Positions 1 to 9,596 are shown, counted from the stretch's first letter. The stretch: DNA of 64,000 nucleotides from Lachnospiraceae bacterium (GCA_029224965.1 JAQXVO010000012.1:1-64000), one strand, 5' to 3'. Numbers and translations are program-made. The notes: generated by a model from the sequence alone, not told the origin.

Positions 1-16
1 CGAACGCAAGCGTTCG
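1..16 (-). terminator. perfect hairpin at window edge, possible terminator
   Basis: A perfect 7-bp inverted repeat with a 2-nt loop (CGAACGC aa GCGTTCG) lies 27 nt past the stop of the first ABC gene. It could be the terminator stem of the exporter operon. The following bases fall outside the window, so a U-tract cannot be checked. Confidence 0.3.
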
Positions 17-42
17 ACGAGTCCGGATGCGTTCCGAAGAGC

Positions 43-2157
43 TTATTCAGCAAACTGCGAGTTATACAGATCGGCATAGAATCCGTTCTTGGCGAGGAGC
101 TCGTCATGGGTTCCCTGTTCTACGATATCGCCATGGTTCAGTACAAGAATGCGGTCTGCATTTCTTATCGTAGAGAGTCTGTGGGCAATGACAAAGCTGG
201 TCCGGCCTTTCATCAGGCGGTCCATAGCGCTCTGGATCAGCTGCTCGGTTCTGGTATCGACCGAGGATGTTGCCTCGTCCAGAATCAGAACCTTCCGGTC
301 TGCCAGCATGGCCCGGGCAATGGTCAGAAGCTGCTTCTGTCCCTGGGATACATTGGTTGCATCTTCATTCAGAACCATGTCATAGCCGCCGGGAAGGGTA
401 CGGATAAAGTGATCCACATAGGCTGCCTTTGCCGCCTTTTCGACCTCCTCATCGCTTGAATCCAGACGCCCGTAACGGATATTTTCCCGAATGGTACCGG
501 AGAAAAGCCAGGTGTCCTGAAGGACCATGGAGAAATTATCTCTGAGCTGATGCCGGTCAATGGTCCGGATGTCTTTTCCATCCAGAAGAATGGATCCGCT
601 GTTTACGTCATAGAAGCGCATCAGAAGTTTTACAAGGGTGGTCTTTCCGGCCCCGGTCGGACCTACGATTGCAATCTTCTGGCCAGGTTCTACATGACAG
701 GAAAAGTCCTTGATGATCGTCTGGTCCGGATCATAGCCAAAGCGAACATGATTGAAGTCCACCTCGCCTCGAACATTTTCCAGCGTCTCGGCAGTATTTG
801 CTAATTCATTATCTGTTTCTGCCTTCTGTGTATCTTCGATTTCCTTATCACCAGCACTACTCTCCGCCTTCTCCGGAAGTAGCACATTCGGCTCCTCTTC
901 TTCCTCCAGGAATTCAAAGACTCTTTCGGCTGCTGCCGTCATCGACTGCACCTGGTTCATGACCTGTGCAAGCTGAGCCAGGGGCTGCTTTATATTTCCC
1001 ACGTACTGGATAAAGGCCTGGATATCGCCGACTCCGATGACACCCTGAATGGCAAGCATACCTCCGGAGATAGCCACGCCGGCATAGCCCAGATAGCTGA
1101 TGAAGTTCATGACCGGCATCATGACGCCGGAGATAAACTGGGATTTCCAGGCAGAGTCGTAGAGGTCTGCATTTGTCCTGCTGAACTCGTTCAGAGATTC
1201 CTGCTCACGGTTGAAGGCCTTGATGATCAGCTGGCCGGAGAAATCCTCTTCGATCTGTCCGTTGATGATTCCCAGAGAATCCTGCTGACGGATGAAGTAA
1301 TTCTGGGATTTTTTGACAATGAAGGAAACCAGAATACCGGATACCGGGATAACGACGACCGCGATCAAAGTCATCAGGGGCGAGATGGTCAGCATCATCA
1401 CCACAACACCGACGAGCGTTGCAATCGAAGAGATGATCATGGTGATACTCTGATTCAGTCCGGTGCCGAGGGTATCGACATCATTGGTAATCCGGGACAG
1501 AACATCTCCGTAAGGCCGGCTCTCGAAATATTTCATCGGCATGCGGTCGATTTTCTCCGAGATCTCCCGCCGCATCCGGTAGGCAGCCTTCTGGCTGACC
1601 GAGGTCATGATCCAGCCCTGAAGGAAGCTGAAGGCGGCCGATGCGATATAGAGTGCCAGGGTCATGAGGAGGATTTTTCCGATCTTGGTGAAATCGATAC
1701 CGCCGGTTCCCTGGATCTTACGCATGAGTCCGTTGGCCAGTTCCGTCGTCGCATGTCCCATGATCTTCGGTCCCATAACATTGAAGACCGTGGAAAGGAT
1801 GGCAAAGATCGCGACAAAAATGACGGCTATCCGGTAGCGGCCGATATAGCGCATGAGCTTTCCGAAGGATTTCCGGAAGTCCTTCGGCTTCTCGCCGACC
1901 CGGTTTCTGCCCGGGCCTCGGCGGTTGGATGCCGCATTATGTTTTTTTCTGTATTCCGCAAGCTTCTTCTCCCGCGCAAGTTTTTCAGCGTCACGAGCGG
2001 AAGCCCTGTCTTTTTTATTTTTCTTATCAGCATCTGATTGGGATCCAGAGGCATCCTGTTTCTGATTTTCAGTCCTGGATTCCATAGCAGAAGTCTTCTT
2101 CTCAGCCTCAGCTTCTAAAAGGGAGGCTTTCTTGTTCTGAATATTATCTTCTCGCAT
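43..2157 (-). CDS. ABC exporter half-transporter (consensus Walker B)
   Basis: This is one half of a type IV (MsbA/LmrCD-like) multidrug or lipid/peptide exporter: an N-terminal membrane domain fused to a C-terminal ATPase. The ATPase has Walker A GPTGAGKTT, Walker B VLILDEATSSVD with the catalytic Glu, and a signature written VSQGQ instead of VSGGQ. The first ~100 residues are a highly charged Lys/Glu/Asp-rich cytosolic extension before the first membrane segment. The ORF-track start is too long. The start at 2157 (MREDNIQ) has GGAGGAG about 8 nt upstream and overlaps the preceding gene by 14 nt. The protein is 704 aa. It is the last gene of marR-ABC-ABC. The altered signature complements the altered Walker B of its partner, as in asymmetric heterodimeric exporters. 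The substrate is unknown. Confidence 0.93.
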   Translation of the reverse strand: MREDNIQNKKASLLEAEAEKKTSAMESRTENQKQDASGSQSDADKKNKKDRASARDAEKLAREKKLAEYRKKHNAASNRRGPGRNRVGEKPKDFRKSFGKLMRYIGRYRIAVIFVAIFAILSTVFNVMGPKIMGHATTELANGLMRKIQGTGGIDFTKIGKILLMTLALYIASAAFSFLQGWIMTSVSQKAAYRMRREISEKIDRMPMKYFESRPYGDVLSRITNDVDTLGTGLNQSITMIISSIATLVGVVVMMLTISPLMTLIAVVVIPVSGILVSFIVKKSQNYFIRQQDSLGIINGQIEEDFSGQLIIKAFNREQESLNEFSRTNADLYDSAWKSQFISGVMMPVMNFISYLGYAGVAISGGMLAIQGVIGVGDIQAFIQYVGNIKQPLAQLAQVMNQVQSMTAAAERVFEFLEEEEEPNVLLPEKAESSAGDKEIEDTQKAETDNELANTAETLENVRGEVDFNHVRFGYDPDQTIIKDFSCHVEPGQKIAIVGPTGAGKTTLVKLLMRFYDVNSGSILLDGKDIRTIDRHQLRDNFSMVLQDTWLFSGTIRENIRYGRLDSSDEEVEKAAKAAYVDHFIRTLPGGYDMVLNEDATNVSQGQKQLLTIARAMLADRKVLILDEATSSVDTRTEQLIQSAMDRLMKGRTSFVIAHRLSTIRNADRILVLNHGDIVEQGTHDELLAKNGFYADLYNSQFAE

Positions 2158-4507
2158 GGCGTGTCTCCTCCAGTTCCTTTTCTGAAAGCTGTGAAGCAGC
2201 GATCTGCCGGTATACCTCACAGGTGTCCAGCAGCTCTTCGTGTCTTCCGAGTCCGACCACCTGGCCCTCATCGAGAACCAGAATCTGGTCGGCATTCAGA
2301 ATGGTGCTGACCCGCTGGGCCACGATAATCTTGGCTGCATCCTTTTCCTGCTTTGCAAGCTCTTCCCGGAGCCTGGCATCAGTCTTCATATCAAGAGCGG
2401 AAAAACTGTCATCGAAGACCAGGATTTTCGGATTCTTTGCAATGGCACGGGCAATGGACAGTCTCTGTTTCTGTCCGCCGGAAACATTGCTGCCGCCCTG
2501 AGAGATATAGCTGTCGTAACGGTCTTCCTTTTCCTCAATGAAATCCTCTGCCTGGGCAATCCGTGCTGCTCTCTCGACTTCCTCATCCGTCGCATCCTGG
2601 CATCCGAAGCGGATATTGGATGCAATGGTGCCGGAAAACAGGGTTCCCTTCTGGGGCACGAAGCCGATCTCTGCACGCAGATCCTGAAGATTCCGCTCCC
2701 GGATATCGACACCGTCAACCGTGATGGATCCGCCGGTGACATCGTAGAAACGGGGAATCAGGTTGACCAGGGTACTCTTTCCTGAGCCGGTGCTTCCGAT
2801 GATGGCCATGGTTTTCCCCGGCTCTGCCGTAAAGGTAATATCCTTCAGGGCATCCATCTCCGCACCCGGATAACGGAAACTTACATTATGGAAGCTTATG
2901 ACTCCGGTCTTCCTTTCCGGAGTCTTCTCATCAGCAGGGCTTTCGATAGAAGGCTTGGTATTGATGACTTCCTGAATTCGTTCCGCTGCCACACCGGCTC
3001 TGGGGAGAATGATGGACATGGCGGTCAGAATCATGAAAGCAGAAATAATGATCATGGAATAAGTGATGAAGGAAGTCATGGCGCCGACCTGGAGAGTTCC
3101 CTCATTGACCCGGTGGGAAGCCACCCAGGTGATCAGGATGCTGAGTCCTGTCATGACAAACATCATGGCCGGCATCATAAAGGTCATGACCCGGTTGGTA
3201 AAGAGCTGGGTCCGCTTCAGATCCTGATTGGCTTCATCGAAGCGCTTCTCCTCTTCCTTCTCCCGTCCGAAAGCGCGGACCACCATGAGACCGGTCAGGA
3301 TCTCACGGGAAACCAGGTTCAGTCGGTCCACAAGCTTCTGCATGATCTTGAATTTCGGCATGGCAACCACAACAAGGGTCAGAATGATTCCCACGATCAC
3401 GGCAATTCCGAGGGCAATGACCCAGCTCATGTTGGCGTGGGACTGGTAGACCCGGATCACGCCCCAGACAGCCAGGACCGGTGCATAGAGTACCATGCGG
3501 AGAAACATAGTCGTTACCATCTGTACCTGCTGGACATCATTGGTTGCACGCGTAATAAGAGACGAGGTCTGAAATTTATCCATCTCCGCGTTGGAATAGC
3601 CGATGACATTGTTGAAGACCTTGAGTCGGAGGTCACGGCCGACGCCGGCGCCGACACGGGAGGCGACGAAGGAAACCGCTACTGCCACCATGGCCATGAG
3701 GAGTGCCATCAGCATCATCCGTCCGCCGCTGGCCCAGAGATAATTTTTCTGGACCTTGTCGACATTGACTCCGGCTGCCTCTTCTGCGGAAGATGCATAG
3801 CGGATGCCCATGGCCCGCATAGTCTGGCTGCCGATCTTCTTGACTGTCTTATTGATCAGCTTCCTCATCTTATTGATCTGGCTGGTATCAATCTGGCCGC
3901 TCTGAATCATCTGCTCCAGGGCAGGACGAACATCGACATAAGTTGCCTTCTTTCCGTCCTCATCCTTAGCTGTGAAGACCTTGACATTCATGTTATAGGC
4001 CTTGGCGATTTCCGAAGCAGACATGGAATCGATTTTCTCCAGGGCCGCTTCCATCTGGGCCTTGGCAGCAGCTGCCTGGCTCTGCGCCTGCTCAGCCGCT
4101 TCCATCTGGCTCTTCAGCTGATTTTTCATCATGGTCCGGAAATCTGCTTCCGTCATATGTCCCATCTGATAAGTCATAACAATGGGATTCAGAAGGTCAT
4201 CGTCGAGCCGGTCTAACTTTTTCGAACTCAGATCCTTCAGCACATAGTTGTCGCCCTTGGCCCTGTAGGCATTCTCCCACTCGTTCTTCTGCGAATCGCT
4301 CATGAAGAATTCGGCCTGGCTGTATTCCTCTGCCGTGATCTCTGTCGGTAGGATATGCTCGATGCCCTTGTTCTGGATGCCGGTATCGATAATGTTCTGG
4401 GTGTACTGGGGCATGGACATCTCGCAGTAGCCCTGCACGATCAAAAGCACAGCCAGAAGCAGTACCGATTTCCAGTACTTCTTCAAATTTGAAAAAATAT
4501 ACTTCAT
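2144..4507 (-). CDS. ABC exporter half-transporter with degenerate site and large extracellular insert
   Basis: Partner half of the heterodimeric exporter, 787 aa. The first membrane segment (about residues 12-30) is followed by an unusually long hydrophilic insert of about 220 residues, rich in Gln/Ala/Lys, before the next membrane segments. In this family that position is extracytoplasmic. The ATPase domain has Walker A GSTGSGKST, signature NVSGGQ and Walker B KILVFDDSFSALD, where Asp replaces the catalytic Glu. The degenerate composite site is therefore this Walker B plus the VSQGQ signature of the neighbouring protein, as in TM287/288-type exporters. The RBS is AAAGGAGACAG just before ATG. 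The gene overlaps marR by 4 nt (ATGA), so translation is probably coupled. The extracellular insert may bind substrate or a partner, which is inference. Confidence 0.93.
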   Translation of the reverse strand: MKYIFSNLKKYWKSVLLLAVLLIVQGYCEMSMPQYTQNIIDTGIQNKGIEHILPTEITAEEYSQAEFFMSDSQKNEWENAYRAKGDNYVLKDLSSKKLDRLDDDLLNPIVMTYQMGHMTEADFRTMMKNQLKSQMEAAEQAQSQAAAAKAQMEAALEKIDSMSASEIAKAYNMNVKVFTAKDEDGKKATYVDVRPALEQMIQSGQIDTSQINKMRKLINKTVKKIGSQTMRAMGIRYASSAEEAAGVNVDKVQKNYLWASGGRMMLMALLMAMVAVAVSFVASRVGAGVGRDLRLKVFNNVIGYSNAEMDKFQTSSLITRATNDVQQVQMVTTMFLRMVLYAPVLAVWGVIRVYQSHANMSWVIALGIAVIVGIILTLVVVAMPKFKIMQKLVDRLNLVSREILTGLMVVRAFGREKEEEKRFDEANQDLKRTQLFTNRVMTFMMPAMMFVMTGLSILITWVASHRVNEGTLQVGAMTSFITYSMIIISAFMILTAMSIILPRAGVAAERIQEVINTKPSIESPADEKTPERKTGVISFHNVSFRYPGAEMDALKDITFTAEPGKTMAIIGSTGSGKSTLVNLIPRFYDVTGGSITVDGVDIRERNLQDLRAEIGFVPQKGTLFSGTIASNIRFGCQDATDEEVERAARIAQAEDFIEEKEDRYDSYISQGGSNVSGGQKQRLSIARAIAKNPKILVFDDSFSALDMKTDARLREELAKQEKDAAKIIVAQRVSTILNADQILVLDEGQVVGLGRHEELLDTCEVYRQIAASQLSEKELEETRHARR

Positions 4508-4968
4508 TCTGTCTCCTTTTTTTCTTCCGGGTTCAGGCAGACCCGGTTGATCTGGTCGTAGAGCTCGTTCAGAAGCGTCGTCAGGGTCTGGATTTTCTCC
4601 ACGCCCATGCCCTCTGTGATCGCATCCACGGTCTGATTGATCCAGGCCCGACCCCGCTCGGTTTCAGCGCACCCACTGTCTGTCAAAGACACGAGCGTAT
4701 TTCTCCGGTCGGACGGGTCGATGGTTCGAACCACAAGGGCTTCTTCCTCCAGTCCCTTCAGAAGTCTCGACACTCCTGGTGCCGGCATCTGAAGCGTCGA
4801 AACCAGATCGCTCACACGCACTTTTCCGTCCGGACTGATCTCAGAAAGCCGCACCACCGTTCCCATAAGGATCATTTTCCCCCGGCTTGTGCCCGTCATG
4901 TGGAAGGCCGGGCCCAGCTTGTGAAAGCGGTTCAGCGCGCGTAAGAAATCTTCTTCCTCTTGAATCAC
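4504..4968 (-). CDS. MarR-family transcriptional regulator
   Basis: A winged-helix MarR-type repressor of about 154 aa. It has a central HTH-wing (MSEISPDGKVRVSDLV to the DPSDRRNT wing, the usual D-x-R-D/S-R-R pattern) and a helical dimerisation region at both ends. The ORF track starts at 5040, but I prefer the GTG at 4968. It is preceded by AGAAGGGAG at good spacing, and the extra 24 residues are unlike the family. The gene is translationally coupled to the two ABC genes, so it very likely controls them and itself. The GGTCTATATTTG word at 5005-5016 lies where a -10 element for this GTG start would be expected, but no good -35 is visible. Confidence 0.9.
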   Translation of the reverse strand: MIQEEEDFLRALNRFHKLGPAFHMTGTSRGKMILMGTVVRLSEISPDGKVRVSDLVSTLQMPAPGVSRLLKGLEEEALVVRTIDPSDRRNTLVSLTDSGCAETERGRAWINQTVDAITEGMGVEKIQTLTTLLNELYDQINRVCLNPEEKKETE

Positions 4969-5063
4969 AAATCTGCTCCCTTCTTCTATGCCTGGCTGGC
5001 AGGCCAAATATAGACCGCGGCCAGCTCTGGCTGATATCACTGTTGTTTGGAATTGTTGTTATG

Positions 5064-5092
5064 GATAATTATTAACGTGTATAATTATTATC
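5064..5092. promoter_or_regulatory. inverted repeat upstream of marR, candidate operator
   Basis: GATAATTATTA and TAATTATTATC face each other across 7 bp, with one mismatched pair in 11. The AT-rich palindrome sits about 100 bp upstream of the marR GTG. MarR repressors usually bind such palindromes over their own promoter, so autoregulation is the natural reading. Confidence 0.45.
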
Positions 5093-5159
5093 GTTGTTAA
5101 TAATTGCTTGCGTTAAATAATACGCTGACCATATGGACATGTCAATAGGATTTGGGGAA

Positions 5160-5199
5160 TAAAAAAAGACGAGCGAAAAGCTTTTGCTTCTCACTCGTC
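5160..5199 (-). terminator. intrinsic terminator after tRNA-Ser
   Basis: On the minus strand a 14-bp stem (GACGAGTGAGAAGC / GCTTTTCGCTCGTC, one or two non-Watson-Crick pairs) with an AAAA loop is followed by at least seven U. It lies 11 nt beyond the tRNA 3' end. Confidence 0.9.
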
Positions 5200-5209
5200 C
5201 ATATACCAA

Positions 5210-5295
5210 CGGAGAGGATGGGATTCGAACCCATGTGGCGTTGCCGCCAAACGGTTTTCAAGACCGCCTCGTTATGACCGCTTCGATACCTCTCC
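5210..5295 (-). tRNA. tRNA-Ser(UGA)
   Basis: On the minus strand the acceptor arms are GGAGAGG/CCTCTCC with discriminator G. The anticodon loop reads CTTGAAA (anticodon TGA). There is a long variable arm typical of class II tRNAs, and a T-arm GGTTCGAATCC. CCA is not encoded. The length is about 86 nt and its own terminator follows. Confidence 0.95.
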
Positions 5296-5399
5296 AAACA
5301 TTGGTATGTTACTATATTCGGTTCTTACTTGTCAATGAATTTTTCAGACCCGCCCTTGCTTCTGCATGCCAAATGAATCTTTTCCATGCAGTCTTCATC

Positions 5400-6815
5400 T
5401 CAGGTCTGGCTTTCCTCCGTCAGGTCATGAATCCACCTTCCGCTCCGGACCATAAAGAAGCCAATGAACATCTTGATGAAGTCCGCTGTCTGCACCAGGG
5501 CAAAGAGAGGAATGATCGGCAGGCTGGTAAAGTGTGTCAGAATCGAAGCCAGAGGCAGACTGGCCGCCCAGACAAAGCAGCTGTCGAAGAAGAAGGTAAT
5601 CCAGGTTTTTCCGCCGCTTCGAAGGGTAAAATAGGCTGCATTCTCGTAGGCATAGACCGGCATGAAGCAGGCACTGACCCGGATCAGACCGGCTGCGACA
5701 GCCCGGATTTGGTCCGATGTATTGTAGATCTGCGGAAAGAGGCCGCTGATCGCGAAAAGAAGGGCGCCGGAAAAGAGGCAGAGCACGACAGAAATGAAGG
5801 CCAGCCGGTGGGCATCCCGTTTCACCGTATCCGTCTTTCCACTGCCGAGCTCCTGGCCCAGGATAATAGCGGTCGCACTTCCCATGGCGATAAAAGCAAT
5901 GTTGAAGACATTGGCAATGGTATTGGAAATATTGAAGGCAGCAACAGCCGTCAGACCCCGCAGGGAATACTGCTGGCTTAAGACCGTCTGACCCAGGGAC
6001 CAGAGAGTTTCATTCAGTAATAAAGGAAAGGCCCGGAAGGAAATGGTCTTTGCCAGTCCCAGAGGAATATGAAAATGGCTGAAGATCCCATGGACAAAGG
6101 GAAAGCGCTCGCTATGGCGGAGGAGCCAGATGACCAGATAGGAAGCCTCTGCCAGCCGGCTGATCACGGTTGCAATAGCGGCACCGACAACGCCCAGAGC
6201 CGGAACTCCGAATTTTCCGTAGATCAGGATGTAGTTTCCGATCAGGTTGACAGCGACAGCCAGAAGGCCCGCCTTCATGGGCGTCATGGTTTCACCCAGT
6301 TCACGAAGGGTATCCGCGCAGACCTGGGACAGGGCAAAGGGCAGAAGACCGATGCACATGACCAGGAGATAATGATGGGCGGCCGTCAGGGTTTCCGCCA
6401 GGTCCGCCTTGGATGCTCCGCCCGACAGCCAGAGAGAAGCCAGACGGACACCAGACGTCAGGAAAACGATAAGCCCCACAGCCACCAGAACCGCTGCCAA
6501 AATCAGCTTCATACGGAAGGTGATCCGAATGCCCTCCTGGTCTCCCTTTCCCGCATACTGAGCCGTATAGATACCGATGCCGGCCAGGCCGCCGAAAATC
6601 ATCAGATTAAAGACAAAAAGCAGCTGGTTTACAATCGAGACACCTGACATCTGTGTCGTTCCGATCTGCCCGACCATGATATTGTCCAGCATACTGACAA
6701 AGTTCGTAATGCCGTTCTGTATCATGATGGGCACAGCAATATAGAGCGTATGCCTGTAGAATTTCCGGTCATAGAGCCAGCCGAGCTTCTTTGCTCCTGC
6801 TTTCTTTTCTGTCAT
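5400..6815 (-). CDS. MATE-family efflux transporter
   Basis: A 471-aa polytopic membrane protein of the MATE (NorM/DinF-like) family, an Na+- or H+-coupled drug/cation antiporter. About 12 hydrophobic segments form two pseudo-repeats. The N-terminal half has the typical TNFVSMLDNIMVGQIGT stretch, and SANNING-like GSATAIILGQELG occurs at the start of the second half. An ATG at 6815 is preceded by AAGGAGGA. The gene lies downstream of ispD with a 61-nt gap, so it may be read from the tsa/ispD operon. The substrate cannot be told from sequence. A second, unrelated MATE copy lies at 17983-19383. Confidence 0.9.
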   Translation of the reverse strand: MTEKKAGAKKLGWLYDRKFYRHTLYIAVPIMIQNGITNFVSMLDNIMVGQIGTTQMSGVSIVNQLLFVFNLMIFGGLAGIGIYTAQYAGKGDQEGIRITFRMKLILAAVLVAVGLIVFLTSGVRLASLWLSGGASKADLAETLTAAHHYLLVMCIGLLPFALSQVCADTLRELGETMTPMKAGLLAVAVNLIGNYILIYGKFGVPALGVVGAAIATVISRLAEASYLVIWLLRHSERFPFVHGIFSHFHIPLGLAKTISFRAFPLLLNETLWSLGQTVLSQQYSLRGLTAVAAFNISNTIANVFNIAFIAMGSATAIILGQELGSGKTDTVKRDAHRLAFISVVLCLFSGALLFAISGLFPQIYNTSDQIRAVAAGLIRVSACFMPVYAYENAAYFTLRSGGKTWITFFFDSCFVWAASLPLASILTHFTSLPIIPLFALVQTADFIKMFIGFFMVRSGRWIHDLTEESQT

Positions 6816-6876
6816 GCCTCCTCCTTAAATATAAACAAAATAATACAGCTTTATAGAATTACATTTTTTATTGTCT

Positions 6877-7599
6877 TTATTTCCCTTTTGCCTGCTTAAG
6901 AATCGCCTTCCCGAAGACCAGGTCCTCCGGTGTTGTGATCTTGATATTGAAATAGTCCCCTTGAATCAGCTGAATCCTGGGATGGCTTCCATCGGGCATC
7001 CGTCCGCCCTCTTCAACCACCATGGCATCATCGGTCAGACTTGCCATGGAGCAGTCCGGATCTTCCGAAAGCAGTCTCTGGTAGGCCTCACTGATCAACT
7101 GCCGGTCGAAGGCCTGAGGCGTCTGAATCTCCCAGAGCCTGGACCGGTCCAGGGTGCTGGTGACCCAGTGGTCACTGTCGCCCTCTTTGATCGTATTCTT
7201 TTCCGGCACCGCTGCGATGGCCGCTCTATATTTCTGAACGGCATCCATCATACGGCCGATGACCTCCTGGCTTAAGAAAGGTCTGGCCCCGTCGTGAATC
7301 AGGACATAATCGCCCTGTGCCGCCTCAATTCCATTACGGACAGACTCCGACCGCTCGCTTCCGCCCTCGATAATACGGTCGACTTTATGAAATCCAAACC
7401 TCTCGACAATTTCCCTCTGGCAATAATCAATATGGCCCGGATTGACGACCAGAACGATCTCGTCAACCGGGCTTTCTTCAAAGGCCGCGAGGGCATAGTA
7501 AATCAGTGGCTTCCCGCAAAGGTCCATATACTGTTTGGGCAGGCCGGCATGCATCCGCTTGCCGGAGCCGGCCGCCAGCACGATCGCACTATATTTCAT
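6877..7599 (-). CDS. ispD: 2-C-methyl-D-erythritol 4-phosphate cytidylyltransferase
   Basis: Catalyses MEP + CTP to CDP-ME in the non-mevalonate isoprenoid pathway. The 240-aa protein starts [16 protein letters not shown], the nucleotidyltransferase fold with the catalytic G-S-G-K-R-M loop. It also has VLIHDGARPF, TDDAMVVE and a C-terminal KITTPEDL, all IspD signatures. The ORF-track start at 7731 lies inside tsaD. The true ATG at 7599 overlaps the tsaD stop (TGATG), indicating translational coupling. The length is normal for the family. Confidence 0.95.
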   Translation of the reverse strand: MKYSAIVLAAGSGKRMHAGLPKQYMDLCGKPLIYYALAAFEESPVDEIVLVVNPGHIDYCQREIVERFGFHKVDRIIEGGSERSESVRNGIEAAQGDYVLIHDGARPFLSQEVIGRMMDAVQKYRAAIAAVPEKNTIKEGDSDHWVTSTLDRSRLWEIQTPQAFDRQLISEAYQRLLSEDPDCSMASLTDDAMVVEEGGRMPDGSHPRIQLIQGDYFNIKITTPEDLVFGKAILKQAKGK

Positions 7600-8609
7600 C
7601 ACCGCTCTCCCAGCGCCAGATTCGGGATAGCATTGAGATTCCATCCGTCCCGTCTGCCCTTCTTGAAGTCGTAGTAGGCAGCCGCGCCGATCATGGCGCC
7701 GTTGTCGGTGCAGAGAATGGGGCTCGGACACAGGAACTCCACGCCCCGCTTCTCACAGGCCTCCTGCATGGCCGAACGGAAGGCCCCGTTGGATGCGACT
7801 CCGCCCGCAATGGCAAATTTAGACCCGCCGTAGGTATCCAGTGCCAGCATGGCGTGTTCCACCAGCGCAGATACGACCGCCTTCTGGAAGGAAGCAGCCA
7901 CATCCGCTTCGTTGACCTTCTGTCCCCTCATCTGCATGCCATTCAAATAGTTCAGAACCGCAGACTTGAGGCCGCTGAAGCTGAAATCAAAGGGATGGTC
8001 GGAAACCTTGGCCCTGGGGAAGTCGATGGCATCGGGATTTCCCTCTTTGGCCTTCTTCTCGATCTTGGGTCCGCCCGGATAGCCGAGTCCGATGGCCCGA
8101 GCCACCTTGTCGAAGGCTTCGCCGGCCGCATCATCAACGGTTCGGCCCAGGATTTCATAAGAGCCATAATCCAGAACCCGGACCAGATGGGTGTGTCCGC
8201 CGGAAACCACCAGGCACAGGAAAGGCGGCTCCAGATCCTTGTGTTCGATATAGTTGGCGCTGATATGGCCTTCGATATGATGAACGCCGATCAGGGGCAG
8301 GTCTCTGCCGAAAGCCAGGGCCTTGGCAAAGGACGTGCCGACCAGAAGGGGTCCGACCAGGCCGGGGCCATAGGTCACGCCGACTGCGTCAATATCATCC
8401 AGGGTCACATTGGCCTCTTTCAGGCCCTCTGCAACCACCTGGCTGATTCGTTCAATATGCTTTCTGGATGCAATTTCCGGAACCACGCCGCCATAAAGGG
8501 TGTGGATGGGGATCTGTGTGGAAATTGCATTGGAGAGAACGGTCCGGCCGTCCTTTACAACAGCTGCCGCCGTTTCGTCACAGGAACTTTCGATTCCAAG
8601 TATTAACAT
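7599..8609 (-). CDS. tsaD: tRNA N6-adenosine threonylcarbamoyltransferase subunit TsaD
   Basis: Catalytic subunit of the TsaBDE complex that transfers threonylcarbamoyl from TC-AMP to A37 of ANN-decoding tRNAs. The 336-aa ASKHA-fold protein has the N-terminal [14 protein letters not shown], the metal-binding HHIEGH motif (about residue 110), [10 protein letters not shown] and C-terminal [22 protein letters not shown] precedes the ATG, 3 nt after the rnz stop. tsaB and tsaE are in the same strand run, so the whole complex is encoded within 4 kb. The coding sequence contains one copy of the AAATNTAGACC word (7815-7825), using TCT-AAA-TTT for Ser-Lys-Phe. Confidence 0.97.
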   Translation of the reverse strand: MLILGIESSCDETAAAVVKDGRTVLSNAISTQIPIHTLYGGVVPEIASRKHIERISQVVAEGLKEANVTLDDIDAVGVTYGPGLVGPLLVGTSFAKALAFGRDLPLIGVHHIEGHISANYIEHKDLEPPFLCLVVSGGHTHLVRVLDYGSYEILGRTVDDAAGEAFDKVARAIGLGYPGGPKIEKKAKEGNPDAIDFPRAKVSDHPFDFSFSGLKSAVLNYLNGMQMRGQKVNEADVAASFQKAVVSALVEHAMLALDTYGGSKFAIAGGVASNGAFRSAMQEACEKRGVEFLCPSPILCTDNGAMIGAAAYYDFKKGRRDGWNLNAIPNLALGER

Positions 8610-8612
8610 TTC

Positions 8613-9524
8613 TTATTCCTCCGGGAAATCCAGTTCTTTCATGCGTCCGTCTTTTCCAAGCGTCAGACGCGGGAAAATTTTCTGCGCCGCCTTCAGATAT
8701 CGTTCCGGCCGAACCAGGGACGGGCTGAAATGCGTCAGCCACATTTCTCTGACATCGGCCTTTTTCCCCATTTCCGCCGCCTCGTAAAAGGTCATATGGC
8801 GGTACTGCTTTGCTTTCTTTAACTTATCGGGCTCGCCGTACATGCCCTCACAGATGAAGAGATCTGAGTCGGCCGCTGCCTGAACGATCCGGTCCATGGG
8901 CCGCGAATCCGTGCAGTAGGTCACCTTGATGCCCTTCCGCTCTTCGCCCATGACCATGTCCGGCGTGTAGATTATTCCGTCCGCTTCCACGGTCTCGCCC
9001 TTCTGCAGGGGATTCCAGTATTTGAGCGGAACCTCCAGAGCCTTGGCCCGCTCCACATCAAAACGTCCGGCCCTCGGAATGGACAGAGAGTAGCCGTAGC
9101 AGGTCACATTGTGGCGGACCTTGAAGGCATGAATCTTGTAGCCCTTGATTTCAAAGTCTTCTTCGTCCTTCGACAGCTCCTGAAAACGGATCTCGAAGGG
9201 CAGTTCCGGCGCCACCACACGGAGCGAATTTACCACGCGCTCCAGTCCCCTCGGCCCGACCATGGTCAGAGGCTCGGTCCGTTCTGCATTTCCCATGGTC
9301 AGAAGCAGGCCCGGCAGGCCGCTGATATGGTCGGCATGAAAATGCGTAATCAGGATGGTATCGATGGGCTTGGGGCTCCAGCCGCACTCCTTCATGGCGA
9401 CCTGGGTTCCCTCGCCGCAGTCAATGACCAGGCTGGATCCGTTGTAACGGGTCATAAGAGACGTCAGCCACCGCCCCGGCAGCGGCATCATCCCCGATGT
9501 CCCAAGCAAGCAAACATCTAACAT
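8613..9524 (-). CDS. rnz: ribonuclease Z
   Basis: tRNA 3'-processing endonuclease of the metallo-beta-lactamase fold, 303 aa. Visible are the HFHADHISGLPG zinc motif (about residue 62), GEGTQVAM upstream of it, YCTDSRP (the later metal ligand Asp) and C-terminal LTHFSPS. It makes mature 3' ends on CCA-less pre-tRNAs, which fits the two tRNA genes here having no encoded CCA. The RBS AAGGGAAAG precedes the ATG at 9524. It is immediately followed by tsaD. Confidence 0.95.
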   Translation of the reverse strand: MLDVCLLGTSGMMPLPGRWLTSLMTRYNGSSLVIDCGEGTQVAMKECGWSPKPIDTILITHFHADHISGLPGLLLTMGNAERTEPLTMVGPRGLERVVNSLRVVAPELPFEIRFQELSKDEEDFEIKGYKIHAFKVRHNVTCYGYSLSIPRAGRFDVERAKALEVPLKYWNPLQKGETVEADGIIYTPDMVMGEERKGIKVTYCTDSRPMDRIVQAAADSDLFICEGMYGEPDKLKKAKQYRHMTFYEAAEMGKKADVREMWLTHFSPSLVRPERYLKAAQKIFPRLTLGKDGRMKELDFPEE

Positions 9525-9596
9525 CTGTCTTTCCCTTATCTATTGCTTCATCAGAGGTCGTTTTTCAGCCACCCATAAATCCCATGGATTCATGGA

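Noticed and set aside
2888-4216. A 442-aa plus-strand ORF opposite the ABC gene
   Set aside because: His/Asp-rich shadow of a well-supported minus-strand ABC transporter.
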